A program made the translations under genes and the position numbers. The notes beneath the pieces are model-generated. The model was not told the DNA's origin. It made no database searches and saw only the letters and a program-made list of their open reading frames with translations. A DNA stretch of 64,000 nt from an uncultured Rhodospirillales bacterium (GTDB lineage Bacteria; Pseudomonadota; Alphaproteobacteria; ATCC43930; CGMCC-115725): contig CAIKMD010000002.1 of assembly GCA_903828515.1 (NCBI GenBank), forward strand, positions 952,213 through 1,016,212, given 5' to 3'. This document shows positions 26,982-33,904 of this stretch, one piece after another (position 1 is the first letter of the stretch; every line of letters starts with the position of its first letter).

Positions 26982-28757
26982 TTAGAACTCCGTGCGCTGG
27001 ATACGCTTGCTCACCGGCACCAGCACGATCGCCGCGAATATGATGCTCATGAGCGACAAAGCGGCAACCTGGTTCAACTTTCCGGCGGACCAAAGTCCCC
27101 ATATCAGCGTCGATACGACTTGCGTATTGGGGCCGGCCAGAAACAACGGCAGGGTCAACTCCTGATACGCGAGCAGCGCCAACCAGACGCCCCCACTGAG
27201 CAACGTCGGCGCGAGAAGCGGCACATAGACCGATCGAAAGCGGTGAAACAGGCCAACCCCGGATGTCCGGGCCGCATCGTCCAGATCATCATGAAGCTGT
27301 ATCATCGCCGCGTTGACATACCGCGTCGCCAGCGGAATACCCGCGATGGCCTGGACGATGATCATCGACCAGATCGATTCGTACAAAAACACGTATTGCG
27401 CGACGCTCAAAAACAGGAACGCGAATGCAACGGCGGCCTGCGCGTGCGGAACTCCCTGCGGCACGAAAGCCAATGCATCGACCAGGCCCCGAAGCCGCCA
27501 GCGAGACCGGACGACGATCCACGAAATGCCCAGCGCCAACGCAAGGTCGAGAATCGGAACCACGATCAGCACGTACAGCGAATTGCGCAGGGGGCCGGCG
27601 TCCAGGGCATCAAAAATGTTGCGATAGGCCGCGAGCGTCATGTCGCGAAATCCGGCCGCATCCACCGGTCGAAGGTAGTGACTGAACGACACCCACAAAA
27701 GCACCAGGATCGGCAGAACGGCCTTGAGAAGGAAGACGATCACGACGCCAATGTCGACCGGCCATTTCAGCCTTCCCAAGTGAATATTGCGACGCTGATA
27801 TCCGCGAGCGGTCACCACCGCGAACCGACGGGCTTGGGATAAAACACGACGATAGGCCACGATGAGCGCCAACGAGATGACGATCAGGACGAGTCCGAAC
27901 GCCGCCGCGGTGTTGTAGTTGGGAAGTCCGGATGTCGAGGTCTGGAGTTGCGTGATGTTGTACATCAACGTCGACAGCGTATTGAATTTCGCCGGACCTC
28001 CAATCACGGCCGGCACCTCGAACGTGGCCACGCACAGCACATACGTGAAAATGAAGGCACCGGCGAGGGCCGGCATGGCCAACGGTATGTCGACATGCAG
28101 GAACACCCGCAAGCGGCGCACGCCGCTCATCGAAGCGGCTTCGCCTAATGTTGCGTCCATCGAACGGAACACGCCCAGCAACAGCAGGAAGGCAATGCCG
28201 GACACTTCCATGCCCTGAACGAAAGCCATGCCGAAGACGTTGTAAATGCTGAGAGGCCCATCCGCGACGTGAAAGAGGCCTTGTAACGGAACGTTGGCGA
28301 TCCCCGTCCGCGGATTGAGCAGCAACACCCAGGACATCGCGCTGATATAGGGCGGAATCAACAGCGCCGACGCCATGACCGGAAAGATCAGCCGTCGCGT
28401 CCGCGCATCGGTCCGGGCAGCGATGAACGCCATCACCGTACCAAGCGCCGTCGCAAAGACGCTCGAGATCGTGGCAAAGGCCAGTGTGTTGCGCGCCGCG
28501 ACCAGGGTGCCCCGGCTGGTCCACGCATCTTGCATGATCGCCCAGGTGTAAGGCTCGTTATCCGTCAGCAAGCCCGGCTTGAAACTCATGACGATCGTCA
28601 GCACCAGCGGCGCCAGGACGCCGATGGCGGCTGCCGACACGAACACGATGGCGATCAGCTTTGTCGCCAAGCTCAGGAAGCGATGTGCTTCAAGGTTGCT
28701 CTTGCCGGGCGATCCGACAGGCGGTTTGCCGATCGCCGTCTGCGTGCTCCCTGCCAA
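26982..28757 (-). CDS. ABC transporter permease, fused double domain (Fe3+/aminoethylphosphonate type)
   Basis: 591 residues with about twelve membrane helices in two homologous BPD_transp_1 halves. Each half has an EAA loop: GEAASMSGVRRLRVFLHVDIPLAMP in the first (read as GEAASMSGV...IPLAMP) and DDAARTSGVGLFHRFRSVYVPL in the second. Double-length permeases occur in FbpB/ThiP-type importers for ferric iron, thiamine or phosphonates. The start is a TTG 4 bases after the ATPase stop, without a clear ribosome site, implying translational coupling. Partners are the ATPase at 28762 and binding protein at 29949. Confidence 0.9.
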   Translation of the reverse strand: MAGSTQTAIGKPPVGSPGKSNLEAHRFLSLATKLIAIVFVSAAAIGVLAPLVLTIVMSFKPGLLTDNEPYTWAIMQDAWTSRGTLVAARNTLAFATISSVFATALGTVMAFIAARTDARTRRLIFPVMASALLIPPYISAMSWVLLLNPRTGIANVPLQGLFHVADGPLSIYNVFGMAFVQGMEVSGIAFLLLLGVFRSMDATLGEAASMSGVRRLRVFLHVDIPLAMPALAGAFIFTYVLCVATFEVPAVIGGPAKFNTLSTLMYNITQLQTSTSGLPNYNTAAAFGLVLIVISLALIVAYRRVLSQARRFAVVTARGYQRRNIHLGRLKWPVDIGVVIVFLLKAVLPILVLLWVSFSHYLRPVDAAGFRDMTLAAYRNIFDALDAGPLRNSLYVLIVVPILDLALALGISWIVVRSRWRLRGLVDALAFVPQGVPHAQAAVAFAFLFLSVAQYVFLYESIWSMIIVQAIAGIPLATRYVNAAMIQLHDDLDDAARTSGVGLFHRFRSVYVPLLAPTLLSGGVWLALLAYQELTLPLFLAGPNTQVVSTLIWGLWSAGKLNQVAALSLMSIIFAAIVLVPVSKRIQRTEF

Positions 28758-28761
28758 GGCT

Positions 28762-29952
28762 TTAACGCGCGGCGGCGCCGGCGTGGAGCGCCGAATCAGG
28801 CGCCGGCGAGATTTGTGCCGATTCCGGGATTCTTCGTCCGGATATCCATCGGAACGCGCCGGCGGGCAGATGAAGGCGCACCTCGCTGTTCAACGACACG
28901 CCATGATCCAGCGTCGACACCTTGATCGGCGATCCACCGACATTGACCTCCACGATCAGGGAGTCGCCCAGAAAGGTGCGCTTGACGACGATTCCGGATA
29001 CGACATTCGCAGCGGGTTCACGTCCGTTCAATTGAGTCTCGTCACTCAACAGTTCGACGTCGCGCGTTCGAATCGCCAATTTATCGTCGTCCCGCGGTTG
29101 ATCGGTCGGTCCGGCGAAACGCCCCACGGCAGTGGCGATACGTCCATCGGCGATGCCCAGAACATCGAATACATTCCAGCCGCCGAGAAAGCGCATCACC
29201 CGGCTGGAGACAGGTCGATCGTGGATGGTCTGCGGCGTCCCTTCCTGGACCACCATACCGCTGTCCAGGATGATCACTCTGGTCCCGAGCGAAAAAGCCT
29301 CGACGTGGTCGTGGGTCACGTAGACGACCGTTACTTTCAGTCGAGCGAATAAACTCGCCAGCTCCGACCGCATTTCGCCGCGCAACGCGGCGTCCAAATT
29401 GCTGAGCGGCTCGTCCATGAGGATCACGCCCGGCTCGAGCGCCAGCGCCCGCGCGACCGCCACCCGTTGTTGCTGGCCGCCGCTCAGCTGATTAGCGAAG
29501 CGCTCGGCATACTCGTCCATCTGTACCAGTTGAAGTGCTTCATGCGCGCAAGCGAGCGCGGCGGCCTTCGACAGGCGGGTTCGACCGCGGCGCAGCGGAA
29601 AGACGATGTTCTGAAGCACCGTCATATGCGGCCAGATGGCGTAAGACTGAAACACCATCCCGATATCGCGATCTTCGGGGGCGACAAACCGCTTTGAGGC
29701 GGCATCGGCGACCACGGTGCCGTCGATCTCGATGGTCCCGTGATCCGGCCGCTCCAATCCGGCCAGGCATCGCAGGATGGAGGTCTTTCCGGAACCGCTT
29801 TCGCCGACCAGAATGGCAACCTCGCCGGGATAGATGTCGAGATTGAGATCACGGACCGCCATCACCCGACGCCCGTCCTGATCGCTGTACTCCTTCCCCA
29901 TTCCGCGGAAGCGAATTTTCGGGGTGCGAGCCTCCGCTCCGGAAGCCGTCAC
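28762..29952 (-). CDS. ABC transporter ATP-binding protein (FbpC/PotA type)
   Basis: 396 residues. Walker A GESGSGKTS, Q-loop MVFQSYAIWPHM, signature LSGGQQQRVAVARALA, Walker B GVILMDEPLSNLD and H-loop THDHVEA are all intact. The C-terminal TOBE-type regulatory region follows (AIRTRDVELL, VVKRTFLGDSLIVEV). Length and TOBE domain fit the iron/spermidine/phosphonate group. The GTG start overlaps the binding-protein stop (GTGA), so the order binding protein, ATPase, permease is one operon. Confidence 0.92.
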   Translation of the reverse strand: MTASGAEARTPKIRFRGMGKEYSDQDGRRVMAVRDLNLDIYPGEVAILVGESGSGKTSILRCLAGLERPDHGTIEIDGTVVADAASKRFVAPEDRDIGMVFQSYAIWPHMTVLQNIVFPLRRGRTRLSKAAALACAHEALQLVQMDEYAERFANQLSGGQQQRVAVARALALEPGVILMDEPLSNLDAALRGEMRSELASLFARLKVTVVYVTHDHVEAFSLGTRVIILDSGMVVQEGTPQTIHDRPVSSRVMRFLGGWNVFDVLGIADGRIATAVGRFAGPTDQPRDDDKLAIRTRDVELLSDETQLNGREPAANVVSGIVVKRTFLGDSLIVEVNVGGSPIKVSTLDHGVSLNSEVRLHLPAGAFRWISGRRIPESAQISPAPDSALHAGAAAR

Positions 29953-31097
29953 TTGCTGCCGTCACCACTGAGCAGGCCATCGACCTTCTTCGCAAGCTCG
30001 GCGGTCGGCGGCTCGGCCAGCCACGCCACGTCATCGATCACAACTTTTCCCTTGAGCATCGACGCCGGAAAATCGGACGCGACCGCACCGGTCGCCCATA
30101 CCGCCGTCGAATGTCCGAATTGATCGTGCAGCTTTTGACCCTGCGGTGTCGCGAGCGCGAGCGAAACCAATACCGAAGCATTGGGATGCTGCACGTTGAC
30201 CGGAACAATCGTGCCGTAATGGTTCAGACGGACATACTCCATGTCCGCCATGGCGATGGGCGCGCCTTTATTCTTGGCCTCGATGTAGTTGGATGTGATG
30301 ATCCCGGTCGAAATGGTGTATTCGCCCGATGTGATCCGGTCGAGCTGATCGCCGTATCGGCCCCGGAACAGATCTTGCTGACCGAGCGCTTTGGCCAAGG
30401 CGAGCATCTTATCCGGACCCATCGCATCGGACTGCCCCAGCCATATCATGTCCTGGACGCCCTCGCTGGCGACAATTTTTCCCTTGAGCGACGGGGCTGT
30501 CAGCGCATTCCAGGTCGTCGGAATGCCGGCGCCGGCCAGCTTCGCGGTGTTGTAGACAGGCGCGAGATATTGGTCAGAGTTGATCAGCATACGGCCGTGG
30601 AGAATGGCATCGGCCGGCAATGCCGAATTGTACTTTTTGTAATCGACCGTTGCCGCGACGCCGAGATTCTCCGCCTGGACCAAAATCAGATCGGTGATGT
30701 CGAGCAGATCATAGCTCGCCGGCACATGCGACTTCATTTCGAGCGCACTCTTGGCGACCTTGGCCGGGTAAGACAACGTCGCGTTCGCCGTGATCTTGAT
30801 GTCGATGCCATAGAGCTGTTTGACGAGCGCCTGGAGCGGTTGAACCCCAGGGAGGAAGCTCGGCGAGACGGCCCATGTCACGGAGCCTTCCTGTTTCGCC
30901 GCCGCGATCAAAGCGTTCATGTCGGCCGCGGTCACGACCGGTTCGCCCGACGCGGCTGTTTCGCCCCGCGCTGAATAGGCCGGGACCATCGCCGTAAGCG
31001 CGAGCAACGCGATCGCTGTCGCCGTCTTGCACCGCATGCTGAACGGAATGGCAGACCATCGAAATACGGACCGGCTCAGCATGTGCGGGAAGAGCAT
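29949..31097 (-). CDS. Extracellular solute-binding protein family 1 (iron/polyamine/phosphonate type)
   Basis: 382 residues from ATG 31097 (AGAGGTG upstream; an alternative ATG is at 31037). A signal segment (TATAIALLALTAMVPAYSA|RG) leads to DMNALIAAAKQEGSVTWAVSP, typical of the SBP family 1 lineage around FbpA and PhnS. LKGKIVASEGVQDMIWLGQ, FRGRYGDQLDRITSGEYTIS and LALATPQGQKLHDQFGHS are matching family segments. It is the first gene of the importer operon, divergent from the Rieske oxygenase gene across a 420-bp region, so the solute may be the aromatic substrate of the block. Confidence 0.88.
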   Translation of the reverse strand: MLFPHMLSRSVFRWSAIPFSMRCKTATAIALLALTAMVPAYSARGETAASGEPVVTAADMNALIAAAKQEGSVTWAVSPSFLPGVQPLQALVKQLYGIDIKITANATLSYPAKVAKSALEMKSHVPASYDLLDITDLILVQAENLGVAATVDYKKYNSALPADAILHGRMLINSDQYLAPVYNTAKLAGAGIPTTWNALTAPSLKGKIVASEGVQDMIWLGQSDAMGPDKMLALAKALGQQDLFRGRYGDQLDRITSGEYTISTGIITSNYIEAKNKGAPIAMADMEYVRLNHYGTIVPVNVQHPNASVLVSLALATPQGQKLHDQFGHSTAVWATGAVASDFPASMLKGKVVIDDVAWLAEPPTAELAKKVDGLLSGDGSK

Positions 31098-31273
31098 TGC
31101 GTTTGCACCTCTGATGAGAATTGGGAGTAACCGGGAACGCAAAAACGGCGCGGCACCAGTTCGAGAAGCGTGATCGCCCCGTAATACGCCAGTCCGATCA
31201 TGCAGAGCACGAAGATGATCAAATATCCGAGGCTCGATTGCAACGGGAAAGCGCGTATCGACGCGCACCGCGT
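31076..31273 (-). pseudogene. Possible C-terminal remnant of a TauC/SsuC-type ABC permease
   Basis: In a frame different from the binding protein, the minus strand from 31240 reads LQSSLGYLIIFVLCMIGLAY followed by YGAITLLELVPRRFCVPGYS, then runs to a TGA at 31076-31078. The sequence looks like the last membrane helix and LLERLxxP tail of NitT/TauT permeases. There is no upstream open frame (TGA at 31274-31276). It is probably a decayed gene end; chance resemblance is possible because only about 40 residues are available. Confidence 0.35.
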
Positions 31274-31518
31274 TCATGCCGATAAAATTCGCGAAGCGGC
31301 GTTTCATCGCGTTATTACATTCGCGCCGTCATAGACGGCGTATTTCTCATGGACGAATGACCGATCGGCGGATTGACCCTCTTGCGGGTGCCGTATATTT
31401 TACTTGTCACACGCGCGCGGAGAGTTCCGCCTTTGCACGACCTTTCGAGCTCAACGCGGCATGGACAACAGACCTTCGAAATCTCCTCGTTCGCACGCAT
31501 GACGGATTCGGTGAAAAG
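31098..31518. promoter_or_regulatory. Divergent control region between importer operon and Rieske gene
   Basis: 421 bp separating two oppositely transcribed units of the catabolic block. It contains the permease-like remnant and, towards the Rieske gene, an AT-richer stretch (about 31300-31420) suited to promoters. No regulator gene is adjacent, and no clear operator was identified by eye. Confidence 0.5.
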
Positions 31519-32745
31519 ATGACTGACAGGACAGACACGGCGACCGAGGATCTTCCGACCGCGGAGGAGATGCGCGACTATGCGCATGTCGGTCCCGACA
31601 AGCCTGCCGGCAAGTTACTTCGGACTTTCTGGACGCCGGTACTGGCCAGCGCCGATCTGAAGCAGGGACGTGCGATCCCGCTGCGCATGCTGGGTGAGGA
31701 TTTCACCCTATTCCGGGGAAAAAGCGGCAAACCGCACGCGACGCAGTACCGTTGCGCCCACCGCGGGACCCAGCTCAGCGCCGGCTGGGTTGAGGATGAC
31801 TCCATTCGTTGCCGCTATCACGGATGGAAGTACGACGGCAAGTCAGGGCAATGCGTCGATCAGCCGGGCGAAAACTTCGCGAGCAAAATAAAGATTCGGA
31901 CGTACCCGACCTATGAATACATCGATTTGATCTGGGTCTACTTCGGCGAAGGAGAGCCCCCCGAGCTTCCGCACTACCCGTCATTCGAGGATCGCGAACT
32001 CGCGGTGCGCGAGGTGTATCAGTACAAATGGCCGATGAATTATTTTAACGCGGTCGAGAACGACCCCTTCCATCCGTCGTTCACGCACAAGGAAATGAAC
32101 GAGGAACATTTCGGTCGGCGCGGCTATCCGACCATTACGTGCGCAGAAACGGAATATGGTTCGTGCTCGGTGACCACGCCGCCTCCCGGCGAACCCAATT
32201 GGCCTAAGACGATCTTGTCGTACTTTCTCATGCCCTACGGAAACGTCTCGCAACGCCCGCTGGGCGAGATGCGCGGACGCGCGATGCGGCAAGCGATTGC
32301 GTTTCGCGTGCCGATGGACGACACCAACATGCATAGCCTTGGCCTGAACATGACTTTCTTCAAGGACAAGGCCGCGATGACGGAATATCTCGCCAAGCTC
32401 GAAGAAAAGGCGAAACAGCCAAAGCCCGATTGGGAAGACGAGGAACACGTTTCGCAGCGAATCCTCAAAGGCGAGCTGACCATCGAGGATGTCGAGGACC
32501 GCTTGCTCGATTTCAGTCGCTGGTTTCACATCGAAGATTATGTCGTTCAGGTCGGCCAGGGCGCGATTGCCAGTCGCGGACGGGGCGAACATCTCGGTCC
32601 CAGCATCGACGCCAACGTGATCGTCTTGAGAAAGATTTATCGGCGCGAGATGAGCGCGCTTGTGGAAGGCAAGCCTTTAACAAAGTGGCGCTTGCCAAAA
32701 GAGCTTGTTTCGGTGCCCGAAGGGTTCGGAGCGGACAAGAAATAA
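31519..32745 (+). CDS. Rieske non-haem iron oxygenase, alpha subunit
   Basis: 408 residues from ATG 31519 (GGTGAAAAG upstream); the frame extends upstream but family similarity starts here. The [2Fe-2S] Rieske site is Cys79-x-His81 (CAHRG) and Cys98-x-x-His101 (CRYHGW). The mononuclear iron site is Asp182, His185 and His190 (NDPFHPSFTH), with a late Asp in FHIEDYVVQVG. This is the ring-hydroxylating oxygenase fold of the phthalate 4,5-dioxygenase/vanillate demethylase class, which uses a separate reductase; none is nearby. It probably starts the pathway continued by the FAD monooxygenase, VOC and amidohydrolase genes on the other strand. Confidence 0.92.
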   Translation: MTDRTDTATEDLPTAEEMRDYAHVGPDKPAGKLLRTFWTPVLASADLKQGRAIPLRMLGEDFTLFRGKSGKPHATQYRCAHRGTQLSAGWVEDDSIRCRYHGWKYDGKSGQCVDQPGENFASKIKIRTYPTYEYIDLIWVYFGEGEPPELPHYPSFEDRELAVREVYQYKWPMNYFNAVENDPFHPSFTHKEMNEEHFGRRGYPTITCAETEYGSCSVTTPPPGEPNWPKTILSYFLMPYGNVSQRPLGEMRGRAMRQAIAFRVPMDDTNMHSLGLNMTFFKDKAAMTEYLAKLEEKAKQPKPDWEDEEHVSQRILKGELTIEDVEDRLLDFSRWFHIEDYVVQVGQGAIASRGRGEHLGPSIDANVIVLRKIYRREMSALVEGKPLTKWRLPKELVSVPEGFGADKK

Positions 32746-32774
32746 TTCGGCGAAACGGTCGACGCGCAAGCCAC

Positions 32775-32804
32775 GGAATTCAGGGGACAGGAATTCAGGG
32801 GACA
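32775..32804. repeat. Tandem 15-bp direct repeat
   Basis: GGAATTCAGGGGACA occurs twice in immediate tandem (32775-32789, 32790-32804), followed by CATGATCT. AATTCAGGGGACAC-type sequences are often seen beside IS200/REP-associated transposases in proteobacteria, so this may be a mobile-element scar. No transposase is present. Confidence 0.6.
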
Positions 32805-32863
32805 CATGATCTGCCCGCTTTCTTGTCCCCGGCCGAAAACAGCCAATAGAAATTGACGCCTCT

Positions 32864-33076
32864 CTAAAGATCGTCGGGCTGAAGTCCCGTGTGTTTTGCG
32901 ACGCGCGCAAGCATACGCGGGCCAATCTCGTCACCATCATGAAAGGCGAAAACATAGTCGGGCCAACTTGGGCGCGACAAGGTTCGGTGCGACCCGGTTT
33001 GCCGTTTGATGATCCATCCGATGTGCAGAAGCGCGCGTAGAACGCGACTGGCTTTCGCGGCAGGCCAGGCGCTCAC
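32864..33076 (-). CDS. hicA: HicA-type mRNA interferase toxin
   Basis: 70 residues with the double-stranded RNA-binding-like HicA fold: LRALLHIGWIIKRQTGSHRTL with catalytic His30 in SHR, then a strand, then EIGPRMLARVAKHTGL. HicA toxins cleave mRNA and halt growth when not bound by HicB. The GTG start overlaps the hicB stop (GTGA), so translation is coupled and HicB is made first. The length matches short HicA proteins of proteobacteria. Confidence 0.85.
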   Translation of the reverse strand: MSAWPAAKASRVLRALLHIGWIIKRQTGSHRTLSRPSWPDYVFAFHDGDEIGPRMLARVAKHTGLQPDDL

Positions 33077-33273
33077 GCCGCGAAGAGATTGCCCGCTTCG
33101 TCGGGCACCGGCTCGCCGTTATCGATACGATCGGCAATAACGCGCAGCGCCATCGCGATAACATGGGCGCGCGCCTCCGCTTCGCTCTTGCCATAGGTCA
33201 GTACGCCCGGGAGCGCCGGAATTTCAGCGATCCAGCGTCCGTCTTCCTCGCGCTCGAACTCGATCTTGAGCAT
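33073..33273 (-). CDS. hicB: HicB-type antitoxin, short form without DNA-binding domain
   Basis: 66 residues from ATG 33273. The sequence LKIEFEREEDGRWIAEIPAL, then PGVLTYGKSEAEARAHV, is the partial RNase H fold of HicB (COG1598). It lacks the C-terminal helix-turn-helix or ribbon-helix-helix of longer HicBs, so how the pair regulates itself is unclear. It lies just downstream of tRNA-Glu on the same strand and just upstream of hicA. Confidence 0.85.
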   Translation of the reverse strand: MLKIEFEREEDGRWIAEIPALPGVLTYGKSEAEARAHVIAMALRVIADRIDNGEPVPDEAGNLFAA

Positions 33274-33349
33274 GGCCGCGATCCTTAGATATCCGACGAA
33301 AGCATGCGCCATTTCCAGCGCGACCGCCACCCAAAGCCTTGGCGTAGGG

Positions 33350-33425
33350 TGGCGTCCCCAGCGGGATTCGAACCCGCGTTACCGCCGTGAAAGGGCGGTG
33401 TCCTAGGCCTCTAGACGATGGGGAC
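33350..33425 (-). tRNA. tRNA-Glu (UUC anticodon)
   Basis: The minus strand folds as a complete cloverleaf: acceptor GTCCCC/GGGGAC, anticodon stem CCGCC-CTTTCAC-GGCGG with anticodon TTC, T-arm GCGGG-TTCGAAT-CCCGC, discriminator G and encoded CCA (33350-33352). 76 nt, no intron. Its 3' end faces the hicBA pair. Confidence 0.97.
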
Positions 33426-33511
33426 TTAGGCCCCGGTGTGTACCGGCGCGGGGCCGGAAAATCAAGCCGACCCCGGATGCGGCCGGGGCGGCTTTCCGTC
33501 GCAACCGCGCG

Positions 33512-33781
33512 CTAACGCGGGCAGGTATTGGTGGTTCCCGTCACGAAATGGGCGGCGGAAATCGTGAACGTCTTGCTGCAGACGAAATTCCCGGCGCTGT
33601 CGCGCACATCCCAGATCGCCAGGCTCTCGCCGGAGCCCAGCGGCACCAATTCGTCCGGCCGGCCCCAACTGGCATAAAGCGATGCGTCTGGATTATGGAT
33701 CCAGGTCTCCATGACCGCACTGGTCGTGCAACCGCCGAGCAGGAGGGAAGCCGCCAAGGCGGCACTGATTTTTATCGTCAT
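33512..33781 (-). CDS. Small lipoprotein of unknown function
   Basis: 89 residues; signal ISAALAASLLLGGC is a lipobox with Cys18. The mature part is about 70 residues, with ASLYASWGRPDELVPLGSGE, WDVRDSAGNFVC and ISAAHFVTGTTNTC; the two later Cys could form a disulfide. It probably belongs to small envelope lipoproteins, in the style of SmpA/OmlA-like 'WGxP' proteins. Its SWGRPDxLVPLGxG segment is the hallmark pattern of such domains, but the assignment is weak. Confidence 0.7.
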   Translation of the reverse strand: MTIKISAALAASLLLGGCTTSAVMETWIHNPDASLYASWGRPDELVPLGSGESLAIWDVRDSAGNFVCSKTFTISAAHFVTGTTNTCPR

Positions 33782-33904
33782 CGCGGCGCTCCCCCGATCG
33801 CCGTTCGTCTACGGGCGTGACGCCACAAAATCAAGCCGACTCGGAAGGCGACTCGGCGCCCCCTCTCGACGCCGCCGCCCCCGCCCTTCACACTGAGCGC
33901 CGAC

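Noticed and set aside
33350..33425. tRNA-Glu as a proven att site for an island
   Set aside because: No integrase and no second copy of the tRNA 3' end were found by eye; kept only as a hypothesis in the findings.
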